NCBI GenBank assembly: GCA_030590185.1
Contig: JAUUZB010000001.1
Coordinates: forward strand, 1-22,429
Length of the DNA: 22,429 bases
Direction of reading: 5' to 3'
From: Deltaproteobacteria bacterium
GTDB taxonomy: Bacteria > Myxococcota > XYA12-FULL-58-9 > JAUUZB01
A program made the position numbers and the translations under genes. Each line of letters starts with the position of its first letter. Position 1 is the first letter of the stretch. The notes below the pieces were generated by a model. That model worked only from the letters and a program-made list of their open reading frames with translations. It did not search any database and was not told the DNA's origin. Shown here one piece after another: positions 13,908-19,938 of this stretch.

Positions 13908-14447
13908 TCACGGCGCCTCCTCAGCCTGAGCCTTGGTACGGGCGCAGGCCGGTACGAAACCGCATCCCCCCGGCGTCGATCGCGCCTCGCCCTCCGCGCA
14001 GACGCCGAGCTCGGCGACCTCGTCGCGAACCTTGGCCATCCAATCGCTGGTGGCGAGGTCCGCGATGGAGAACTCGTTGAGCACAGCGTCCATGCGCTTC
14101 TGCATCAACGACCACAGCAGGCGGCAGGAACAAACCTCCGCGTACATGCAAACATCTGGCTCGTCGACACAAACCGCAAAGGAGAGACGGCCGGCCACGG
14201 CCGTGAGAACGTGGCCGACCGTTATTTTCTCCGCCGGGCGCGCCAAGGAATACCCACCCTTGCGTCCACACTTGGAGCGCAGCAGGCTATGACTCTTGAG
14301 AGAGACCACCAGCTGCTCCAGGAATTTCCTGGAGATGCCGGTGACCTCCGCAATCTCGCCCAACCTCACGGGCTGGTATTCGCCCCCTAGGCGGTGCAGC
14401 TCGAGCATGAGCCGCACCGCGTAGCGGGCACGCGCCGTCAATCTCAT
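13908..14447 (-). CDS. Rrf2-family transcription regulator with a cysteine-rich C-terminus
   Basis: The 179-residue protein starts MRLTARARYAVRLMLEL and has the Rrf2 winged helix (about 1-80; EIAEVTGISRKFLEQLVVSLK as recognition helix region, then LLRSKCGRKGGYSLARP). Residues of about 91-106 hold a cluster-ligand region with several Cys (AVCVDEPDVCMYAEVCSCRLLW), as in IscR/NsrR types that bind an Fe-S cluster and sense iron-sulfur state, NO or redox. The C-terminus adds further Cys (GVCAEGEA, GGCGFVPAC), more than a standard IscR. ATG 14447 overlaps the stop of the DsrK-like gene by one base (TGATG), so it is made together with the redox proteins and probably controls this operon; the target sites are not identified. 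Confidence 0.9.
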   Translation of the reverse strand: MRLTARARYAVRLMLELHRLGGEYQPVRLGEIAEVTGISRKFLEQLVVSLKSHSLLRSKCGRKGGYSLARPAEKITVGHVLTAVAGRLSFAVCVDEPDVCMYAEVCSCRLLWSLMQKRMDAVLNEFSIADLATSDWMAKVRDEVAELGVCAEGEARSTPGGCGFVPACARTKAQAEEAP

Positions 14448-15781
14448 CAGGTGTAGTCCTGACGCTCGCCGGCCTTGCCGTTGATCATGATGGCGCGCGA
14501 CAGCATGTCGTGCACGCCCCCGACCGCGATCTCTTCCTTGTGATATTCCATCAACTGGGTGAACTGCCGCTTGCAGTTGGAGCAGGCGGCGGCGACATAC
14601 TTGGCACCTGTGGTGCGCACCTGGTCCATCTTCTTTTTGCCGGCCACCTTCATGCGGAACTCGTGGATCGAGTCCATCGCCGACAGCCCACCACCGCCAC
14701 CGCAACACCAGTTCTCGCCCCGGTTGGGATACATCTCCCGGAAATCGGCGCAGGTGGCCTTGAGGATTTCGCGCGGCGCCTCGGTGATGCCGCAGGAGCG
14801 TCCGAAGTTGCACGGGTCATGATAGGTCACCGGGTCGGGGTTCTTGCTCTTGTCGAACTCGAATGCCCCCTTCTTAATGTGCTCGGCGGTGAACTCCATG
14901 CAGTTGATCACGTCGAAGGGAAGATCGCCCCACCACTTACCGGCCTGCATCATCATCTTCATGATGCGGTAGGCGTGGCCGCACTCGCCCATCAGCATGT
15001 ACTTGACCCCGAACTCCTTGGCCTTCTCGACGTACGGCTTGTTGTCGGCCTTCATGTGGGCGTCGTTGCCGGTGAACAGGCCGTAGTTGGCGCCGTCGAA
15101 CAGGCTGGAGCAGGTGGTCCAGTTGTCCCCCAAGCCCAACACGTACATGACCTTGGCGACGCCGGTGGTCGCCTCCGGGTTGACCAACACGTCGCCGGAG
15201 GGCGGGATGTAGAAGTAGTCGACGCCGGTCTTGTCGATCGGGATTTTGATGTCGATCCCGTGCTCCTCCTTCATCTCCTCCTCGAGGAACTCGATGGCTG
15301 ACTCGAAGGCCGCCGGTGAGGCGTTGTCGGTGTTGCCGGTCTCGAGGGAGACCTTGACCACGGTCTTCATGGTCTCCGGGGTCAGGCCGAGGCCGTCGAG
15401 GACCGCCCGTCCCTTGCGGGTGATCACCGAGTTGTCGATGCCCATCGGACAGTAGGTGGCGCAACGTCGACAGCCGGTACAGGCGTAGAAATCCTCTGCC
15501 CACCTCACTAGCTCACCCTCTTCGTAGTCCCGGGCGCTGACCAGGCCACCGAGGATCTTGCCGATCACCGTCGAGTGGCGCTTGTAGAGGCCGCGCACCA
15601 GATCGGAGCGCTTGACCGGGTTGTACTTGTCTTCCTGCGAGCCGTAGTAGACCGGGCAGACTTCGGCACAGGTGCCACAGCGCACGCAGGTGTCCATGTA
15701 CGTCTTGAGGACCCGGGGGCCGTTTTCGATGGCGGTGCTACATGCCGCGATGACTGCTTCGCGATCGCTCTTTCCCTGCAT
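14447..15781 (-). CDS. HdrD/DsrK-like iron-sulfur subunit (heterodisulfide reductase family)
   Basis: From ATG 15781, with an AGGAG ribosome site, the protein has 444 residues. Two ferredoxin-type motifs bind [4Fe-4S] clusters: C32-C35-C38-C42P (CVRCGTCAEVCP) and C101-C104-C107-C111P (CTGCRRCATYCPMG). The C-terminal half has a complete CCG catalytic module: HDPC324, C330, WCCGGGGG (C359-C360) and ACSNC (C400, C403). A first, degenerate CCG region includes C224, GEC267GH and C294. In HdrD/DsrK/TmcB this module reduces or forms a disulfide in a partner; for DsrK the partner is DsrC. It is encoded 2 bases after the NarI/DsrM-like gene and between two DsrC-like genes. Its length is closer to TmcB/HdrD than to the longer DsrK. 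Confidence 0.9.
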   Translation of the reverse strand: MQGKSDREAVIAACSTAIENGPRVLKTYMDTCVRCGTCAEVCPVYYGSQEDKYNPVKRSDLVRGLYKRHSTVIGKILGGLVSARDYEEGELVRWAEDFYACTGCRRCATYCPMGIDNSVITRKGRAVLDGLGLTPETMKTVVKVSLETGNTDNASPAAFESAIEFLEEEMKEEHGIDIKIPIDKTGVDYFYIPPSGDVLVNPEATTGVAKVMYVLGLGDNWTTCSSLFDGANYGLFTGNDAHMKADNKPYVEKAKEFGVKYMLMGECGHAYRIMKMMMQAGKWWGDLPFDVINCMEFTAEHIKKGAFEFDKSKNPDPVTYHDPCNFGRSCGITEAPREILKATCADFREMYPNRGENWCCGGGGGLSAMDSIHEFRMKVAGKKKMDQVRTTGAKYVAAACSNCKRQFTQLMEYHKEEIAVGGVHDMLSRAIMINGKAGERQDYT

Positions 15782-15783
15782 GG

Positions 15784-16488
15784 TTATCTCCTCTTGATCA
15801 GGGCTTGGGTGAAGAAGATGCCGCCGAAGTGGAGGATCTTGGAGAAGGGGATGTAGATGAACAGCAACTGGGCCAGCAGCGCGTGCACCAGGAACGCGGC
15901 GTTCAGCGGAACCGCCGGGGCGAAGGTCAACAACCCCCAGGTCCATTGACGGGTCTGGGCTAGATCGAAATGGGCGCCGAAGCGCATGACGTTGCCGCTG
16001 GCGATGATCGAGAGGATCAACACCAAGGCGAAGAAGTCACCCCCGTTGGTGATCTGACGGGCCCGGTCGACGGTGAACCGGCGAAACAGTAACAACACCG
16101 CGGTGGCGAGCAACACGATACCGGCGGCGGCGCCGCTGGTGGAGGACATGGTGCCAATCGCCGCCGGGGTCATGCCGATCGACATCAAGACACTGTCGAT
16201 GAGGCCGGTGAACACCCGCAGGTGACCGACGAAGACCAACGCCAGGGTGGCGTGGAAGAACCAGGAGAAGCCCCACAGGATCCGGTCACCCTTGAACAGG
16301 CTCGGGAAGAAGAATGTCTCGGCCAGGACGCGCCGGAAGGTGGTGCCCTCCTCAGCCGGGAAGAGGGTCATCTTCCCGGGTTGCTTGGCTTTCCACCAGC
16401 CATTGAGGCGGTAGGCCATTCCTACGGCAAAGACGACAACGGCGACGTACGGCAGGATGCCGCCGACTAAAAATGCAAAAGAGCTCAC
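15784..16488 (-). CDS. NarI/DsrM-like di-heme cytochrome b membrane subunit
   Basis: Start is GTG 16488, placed 6 bases after a perfect GGAGGT. The 234-residue product has about five transmembrane helices. H79 and H89 in WFFHATLALVFVGHL and H202 and H220 in LVHALLAQLLFIYIPFSKILH have spacings of 10 and 18, the same as the four heme b ligands of E. coli NarI. This supports two hemes b and electron exchange with the quinone pool. Paired with the HdrD/DsrK-like subunit 2 bases downstream it should form a DsrMK/TmcCB-type membrane complex linking menaquinol to thiol/disulfide chemistry on the cytoplasmic side. Other Dsr complex subunits (DsrJ, DsrO, DsrP) are not encoded nearby. Confidence 0.88.
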   Translation of the reverse strand: MSSFAFLVGGILPYVAVVVFAVGMAYRLNGWWKAKQPGKMTLFPAEEGTTFRRVLAETFFFPSLFKGDRILWGFSWFFHATLALVFVGHLRVFTGLIDSVLMSIGMTPAAIGTMSSTSGAAAGIVLLATAVLLLFRRFTVDRARQITNGGDFFALVLILSIIASGNVMRFGAHFDLAQTRQWTWGLLTFAPAVPLNAAFLVHALLAQLLFIYIPFSKILHFGGIFFTQALIKRR

Positions 16489-16543
16489 GATGATACCTCC
16501 AAAGTGAATGAACGAATGATTGATGAATCCTGTTGCGCGGCGT

Positions 16544-16864
16544 CTAGAGACAGCCGGCCGGTCTGGGTAGGCCGGCCAAGCGGTAGGCGCCGCGGGCAAT
16601 CCCACAGGGAAACAGCTCGCAAATCTTCTTTGGGGGGAGGCCGATGGCCTTGCCGATTTGAACCACGGCCGGCCCGCGACCCTCCCTCAAGTAGTACTCG
16701 CGCACATAGTTGATGATCGACCAATGCTCGTGGGTGAGCGGGCCGAGATCGTTACGCTCGGCGAGCTCACGCGCGACCGCTTGGCTCCAGTCGTCGATGG
16801 CATGTAGGAAACCATCGGCGTTGATCTTCTCGTCAGTCTGCTCATCGGTTTCGTTTGCCTGCAT
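16544..16864 (-). CDS. DsrC/TusE-like protein with CysA only
   Basis: From ATG 16864, with GGAGGAG 5 bases upstream, the product is 106 residues. It has the DsrC fold pattern (NADGFLHAIDDWSQAVA, LTHEHWSIINYVREYY, ELFPCGIARGAYRLAGLPRPAGCL) and the penultimate CysA (C105). The CysB position, 11 residues before, is Tyr 94. Two other Cys (C82, C87) lie just upstream of the arm. By cysteine pattern it resembles TusE, but the AGLPRPAGC tail is DsrC-like. It opens the cluster and precedes the DsrM-like gene by 55 bases, so its partner is more likely the DsrK-like subunit than the tRNA thiolation pathway; no tusBCD or mnmA is visible. It ends in TAG. Confidence 0.9.
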   Translation of the reverse strand: MQANETDEQTDEKINADGFLHAIDDWSQAVARELAERNDLGPLTHEHWSIINYVREYYLREGRGPAVVQIGKAIGLPPKKICELFPCGIARGAYRLAGLPRPAGCL

Positions 16865-16930
16865 CCAACTCCTCCTGCGGAGCGAGAGCAGAACCAACCC
16901 GAGAGGTGGGCCGACGGACGGGGCGACGCC

Positions 16931-16957
16931 TTGACTTGCGAGGCGATGCCCTACAAT
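16931..16957 (+). promoter_or_regulatory. Promoter candidate for a small RNA
   Basis: TTGACT (16931-16936, 5 of 6) and TACAAT (16952-16957, 5 of 6) lie on the plus strand, 15 bases apart (shorter than the ideal 17). The predicted start is near 16964. It points away from the DsrC-like gene at 16864. Confidence 0.45.
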
Positions 16958-16963
16958 TTAGTG

Positions 16964-17057
16964 GAGAGGTTGAATGGATGTTTGCGCATCCACGCAGCTT
17001 CAACTCTTTGGCTCGGCGGGTTTGGTCTTAGCGGTCCTATCCCGTCGGGCTTTTTTT
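16964..17057 (+). ncRNA. Candidate structured small RNA, about 94 nt
   Basis: Between a sigma70-like promoter and an intrinsic terminator, the plus strand can fold as a stem AGA-G(bulge)-GTTGAA (16965-16974) with TTCAACTCT (16999-17007), enclosing a perfect hairpin TGGATG-TTTGCG-CATCCA (16975-16992), followed directly by the terminator stem. No convincing reading frame with a ribosome site lies inside. It is in the 272-base gap between the regulator gene and the DsrC-like gene, on the strand opposite to both, so it might act on their mRNAs or be co-regulated with them. No known RNA family is recognised. Confidence 0.45.
17011..17057 (+). terminator. Intrinsic terminator
   Basis: GCTCGGCGGG (17011-17020) pairs fully with CCCGTCGGGC (17041-17050) if two G-U pairs are allowed, with a 20-base loop, followed by seven T (17051-17057). 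The T run shows plus-strand orientation. No plus-strand protein gene ends here, which is the main argument for a small RNA. Confidence 0.7.
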
Positions 17058-17106
17058 CGTTCGCCTTCTCCGGTTCTCGAGTCAGCTCACCCCCGTTCCT
17101 ATTGTT

Positions 17107-17128
17107 GCCGGGGCGGTCAGTCCCCGGC
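17107..17128. terminator. Hairpin after the regulator gene
   Basis: GCCGGGG (17107-17113) and CCCCGGC (17122-17128) form a 7-bp stem with an 8-base loop, just beyond the stop of the MerR-type regulator on the minus strand. There is no T run on either strand, so Rho-independent termination is doubtful. Confidence 0.35.
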
Positions 17129-17136
17129 GTCCCCTG

Positions 17137-17955
17137 TCAGCCCGTGGCGGCTAAATTACCCCGCGGGACGGTTTTCTCGCCTGTGGTCTGCCCCTTCGAC
17201 CCCCGGCCGTCGATGCATTGGCCGACGTCACCGGGGCCCAGGGGTTTGCGAATGTGGGCAAACACCTGCTTGTCGCAGCCAGCGGGCAGCTTCCCGTCGT
17301 CGCTGGCCATGATCACCTTGACGAAGGGGATGCGCGGATCCGCCAGCAGGTGATTCGTGATGTCCCGGCTCGCTTCCTCACCGAGGGAACAGTCGATCAG
17401 CACGTAGTCCGGGCGAAAGGTCTCGACCAGCGCTGAGCAGGCGTACTCGCAATGGGTCACCTCGAGGCCGTAGGGCGCGCCCTTGGCCTCCTCCCGTAGG
17501 AATTCCGACAGGGCGTCGTTGTCGGTGACCACCAGGACATTGGTATTCTGTTGGTGCACTTGCTGGAAGTAACCGCATTCCTCGCAGGTGCCCTTGCAAA
17601 AGAGCTTGGTGTGTCCGCCCTCGGGGGCGAGCTTGGCGACCTCGTAGCAGCGGTGGGCCCGCAGCTCGTAGACGATGCACTCGCGGCAGCCGTCGCGCAG
17701 CTCGCCGTTGGAGTTGAACTCCCAGCAATAACGCACGGCGCTGGCGCTCTCCTGGGTCTGGGTCGTGCTGGCGTGGGTGGGGGCGGCCGCGGGCTCGCCG
17801 ATGAGATCGTTGAGGGCGTCGCGCCGGATACGGTGATGACCACCGGCGGTGCGATGGGCGGAGAGTTGACCGGCCCGGATCCACTTGAGAACCGTGTCCG
17901 GAGTGACCGAACAGAGCTTAGCCGCTTGACCGGTGGTGAGAAACTCAGTGTTCAT
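17137..17955 (-). CDS. MerR-type HTH / Cys-rich / receiver-domain regulator
   Basis: The 272-residue protein combines three parts. Residues 1-55 are a MerR/excisionase-type helix-turn-helix (TTGQAAKLCSVTPDTVLKWI, then HRTAGGHHRIRRDAL). Residues of about 75-130 are rich in Cys with a CWEF start (CWEFNSNGELRDGC, CREC, HRCYEV, FCKGTCEECGYF), reminiscent of two-CW-type modules and fit to bind metal or an Fe-S cluster. Residues of about 137-250 look like a response-regulator receiver: VLVVTDNDA (acidic pocket), YVLIDCSLG (Asp at the phosphorylation site), VIMASDDG and IRKPL (conserved Lys). No kinase gene is adjacent. It is upstream of and in the same direction as the DsrC/DsrMK-like cluster and is a likely controller of it; this is inference. 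Confidence 0.83.
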   Translation of the reverse strand: MNTEFLTTGQAAKLCSVTPDTVLKWIRAGQLSAHRTAGGHHRIRRDALNDLIGEPAAAPTHASTTQTQESASAVRYCWEFNSNGELRDGCRECIVYELRAHRCYEVAKLAPEGGHTKLFCKGTCEECGYFQQVHQQNTNVLVVTDNDALSEFLREEAKGAPYGLEVTHCEYACSALVETFRPDYVLIDCSLGEEASRDITNHLLADPRIPFVKVIMASDDGKLPAGCDKQVFAHIRKPLGPGDVGQCIDGRGSKGQTTGEKTVPRGNLAATG

Positions 17956-18009
17956 GATGCTACTACGACTACTTCCCTAGGTTTTATGACTTTTATGGGG
18001 TTTATTGTT

Positions 18010-18038
18010 TTCATACCGATCCAGTCGGGATTCGTCAA
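18010..18038 (-). promoter_or_regulatory. Promoter of the MerR/receiver regulator gene
   Basis: On the minus strand TTGACG (18038-18033, 5 of 6), a 17-base spacer and TATGAA (18015-18010, 4 of 6) precede the gene; the upstream flank is AT-rich. The predicted start near 18003 gives a leader of about 48 bases to ATG 17955. Confidence 0.6.
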
Positions 18039-18056
18039 CCTAAATAAAATACCTAC

Positions 18057-18073
18057 CAACTAGTAGATAGTTG
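18057..18073. promoter_or_regulatory. Inverted repeat upstream of the regulator promoter
   Basis: CAACTA-GTAGA-TAGTTG (18057-18073) is a perfect 6-base inverted repeat about 18 bases upstream of the -35 box. It could be an operator or activator site, perhaps for the regulator itself. The rest of the gap up to 18194 shows only a short palindrome, AGCAATTTGCT (18091-18101), and no credible gene. Confidence 0.35.
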
Positions 18074-18194
18074 AAATCATTGGAATTATTAGCAATTTGC
18101 TCCGTCGACCGCACCATGGGTTTCTGCTTTGCGGCCTCGGTCGAGGGCGATCAGCACCATGTCGTGCCCGCGCTCGAAATGGCGCCCTTTGATA

Positions 18195-18223
18195 TTGACG
18201 TTGCAGAATACGTATTCTATACT
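18195..18223 (+). promoter_or_regulatory. Strong vapBC promoter, likely leaderless
   Basis: TTGACG (18195-18200, 5 of 6), 17-base spacer, TATACT (18218-18223, 5 of 6). The predicted start at 18230-18231 coincides with the antitoxin ATG at 18231, and there is no ribosome site before it. Confidence 0.7.
18205..18218. promoter_or_regulatory. Palindromic operator between the vapBC promoter boxes
   Basis: AGAATACGTATTCT is a perfect 14-base palindrome filling the end of the spacer and touching the -10 box. Ribbon-helix-helix antitoxins commonly repress their own operon from such sites, and binding here would block RNA polymerase. Confidence 0.65.
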
Positions 18224-18230
18224 CAAGAAT

Positions 18231-18473
18231 ATGAAGACGAGCCTGACGATTGATGACAGCCTGTACGAAGACGCTAGGAAGGCGGCTCAGCGTACGGGGC
18301 GAACCCTAAGTGCGACGATCAGTGACTGGGCCCGGATCGGTCGAAAGCTGGAGCACCAGCGGTCGCGAGCAAAGCCCGCCCTTGCTCCGGTGGATCTGGG
18401 CCGTCCACTGATGAACATCGACACCCGCGACGCGATAATGGACGCTCTCGATGACGATCGCACTGGATACTAA
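18231..18473 (+). CDS. vapB: VapB-type antitoxin (ribbon-helix-helix)
   Basis: The 80-residue protein begins MKTSLTIDDSLYEDARKAAQ, a typical ribbon-helix-helix strand and helix, followed by RTGRTLSATISDWARIGRKLE. The C-terminal 35 residues (rich in Pro, Asp and Arg) would wrap the toxin. It is followed by the PIN toxin with a 23-base overlap, the normal antitoxin-toxin order. The frame is open upstream to 18129, but the promoter lies inside that extension, so ATG 18231 is the start. Base composition upstream is more AT-rich than the neighbours, in keeping with acquisition by transfer. Confidence 0.87.
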   Translation: MKTSLTIDDSLYEDARKAAQRTGRTLSATISDWARIGRKLEHQRSRAKPALAPVDLGRPLMNIDTRDAIMDALDDDRTGY

Positions 18474-18867
18474 CGTACTCGTCCACCTACTCGTCGCGAC
18501 CTCCCGAGAACATGCACGGAGTGCCGCGTGGCTCGACACTGCGTCAGGGCCGCTTGCGACCACTCACACAAACGTCGCTGAGTTCCTCCGTTTGGTCACC
18601 CACCCACGTGTGTTTGAGCAACCACTGTCATCGGGCGAAGCGGTTGCGCTCTTGGCTCGCTTCATCGAAGAGTTCGATGTTGGGGTCCTCCACGAATCGG
18701 ACCTGTGGTGGCGTGCGCTCGTGGAGCTGAACCTCCCAATCCGGGGCAACGACATCTTCGATGCCCGCATCGCCCTATGCCTGCGGCACCATGGCGTGGG
18801 CTCGATTTGCACCTTTGACGCGGGGTTTGCAAAGTTTGACTTCTTGGACCTCGTGACCCCCGCCTAA
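18451..18867 (+). CDS. vapC: VapC-type PIN-domain toxin
   Basis: The 138-residue PIN protein has the acidic active-site set of VapC ribonucleases: Asp in MTIALDTNVLVHLLV (D6), Glu in THTNVAEFLRLV, Asp residues in GNDIFDARIAL, and Asp in CTFDAGFAKF. VapC toxins cut RNA, often tRNA or rRNA, and stop growth when the antitoxin is lost. The ATG lies inside the antitoxin frame, so translation is coupled. Length and motif order are normal, and nothing suggests it is broken. Confidence 0.92.
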   Translation: MTIALDTNVLVHLLVATSREHARSAAWLDTASGPLATTHTNVAEFLRLVTHPRVFEQPLSSGEAVALLARFIEEFDVGVLHESDLWWRALVELNLPIRGNDIFDARIALCLRHHGVGSICTFDAGFAKFDFLDLVTPA

Positions 18868-19026
18868 CACATCGTTTTCTTCGCTGACATGCGCCCTGAC
18901 GCGGGTGGGGGCAGCGGTGGAGGCGTCTGCTTCGCTGATGTCACGGCCGACGGCACGGAGCGTGTTCCGGCTTTCGCAACCTGGGTCGCTGGCGCTGGCC
19001 TCGAGACTCGCTAAAGCGTCGACCGC

Positions 19027-19938
19027 TCAGTGCCGAGCCGGCCAGAGAGTACGGCTGGCGCTCGGCTTGGGTGCGGCGTCCCGTTGGGTGAGCTCCTCGT
19101 CGAGGTTCTCCAGCCACCAGGCGTGGGCGCGTTGATTGTTCCACGGGGTCGTGAGCTCGAGCTTGCGCAGGCCCTCGAGGAGGTCGAAGGCGGTCTGCGG
19201 GCGGTCCTTGCGGTTCTTCTCCAGGCAGGCGAGCACCAGCGCCTCGAAATCGGCGGGGATGGGGTTCGCGGTTCGCGTCGACGGCGGTGGCACCTTGTTG
19301 TTGATGTGTGCCAGGGCGAGCTGCCGCGCATCCGAGTTCTCGAACACCTCCTTGCCGGTGAGCAGCCAGTAGGCGACGCAACCGAGGGCGTAGAGATCGG
19401 CGCGACCGTCGATGTCGGGATCGCCGTAGAGCAGCTCCGGCGCCATGTATCCCGGCGTACCGACCACCAAGCCGCGGTCGAGCTCGTCCTGGGCGCCGGG
19501 GGGCGCGATCCGCACCAGACCGAAGTCGAGCACCTTGACGTAATCGAAGCGCCGTCCCTTGCGGGAGAGGAAGATGTTGGGCGGCTTGATGTCGCGGTGC
19601 ACCAGGCCGACGTTGTGGGCGTCATCTAATGAGTCGCAAACCTGGCGCAGCAAGAATGCCGCCCGCTCCGCCGGCAACGGACCGAAGCGCTCGACCATCC
19701 AGAACAGGTCGACCCCGGAGAGCAGCTCGATGACGTGGTAGAGCACCCCGTCATCGGAGACGCCAAAGTCGTAGAGCTCAACGGTGTGCGGGGATTGCAG
19801 GGTTGCGGTGGCTTGCGCCTCGCGCTCGAAGCGAGCGACCACGTCACGGGTTCTCTCGTCGCCGATGCGCAGGGCCTCGGGGCGGATCAGCTTGATCGCC
19901 GCGGGCCGGCGCAGCAGACCGTGGGTTGCCCGCCACAC
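19027..19938 (-). CDS. Kinase catalytic part downstream of the TAG
   Basis: Starting at GTG 19938, directly after the TAG, this frame gives 303 residues. It has the ATP-binding Lys in AAIKLIRPE, the αC Glu region (FEREAQATATL), HRDIKPPNIFLS (catalytic loop), LDFGLVRI (metal-binding DFG) and GTPGYMAPELLYGDPDIDGRADLYALG (activation segment and APE), then the C-lobe. It lacks only the glycine-rich loop strand. A purine-rich AAAGGCGG about 14 bases upstream could allow reinitiation. Alone, without the first strand of the N-lobe, it is unlikely to be a normal kinase. Confidence 0.75.
   Translation of the reverse strand: MWRATHGLLRRPAAIKLIRPEALRIGDERTRDVVARFEREAQATATLQSPHTVELYDFGVSDDGVLYHVIELLSGVDLFWMVERFGPLPAERAAFLLRQVCDSLDDAHNVGLVHRDIKPPNIFLSRKGRRFDYVKVLDFGLVRIAPPGAQDELDRGLVVGTPGYMAPELLYGDPDIDGRADLYALGCVAYWLLTGKEVFENSDARQLALAHINNKVPPPSTRTANPIPADFEALVLACLEKNRKDRPQTAFDLLEGLRKLELTTPWNNQRAHAWWLENLDEELTQRDAAPKPSASRTLWPARH

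Noticed and set aside
14447..15946. Longer N-terminus for the DsrK-like protein, starting beyond 15781
   Set aside because: The extension overlaps the cytochrome b gene in another frame, while ATG 15781 has an AGGAG ribosome site and gives a normal N-terminus.
16931..17353. Plus-strand frame of 140 codons through the small RNA region
   Set aside because: It starts within the -35 box, runs across the terminator and antisense to the regulator gene, and shows no protein-like features.
18071..18253. Small plus-strand frame of 60 codons before vapB
   Set aside because: It contains the vapBC promoter and operator, overlaps the vapB start, and has no ribosome site or known motif.
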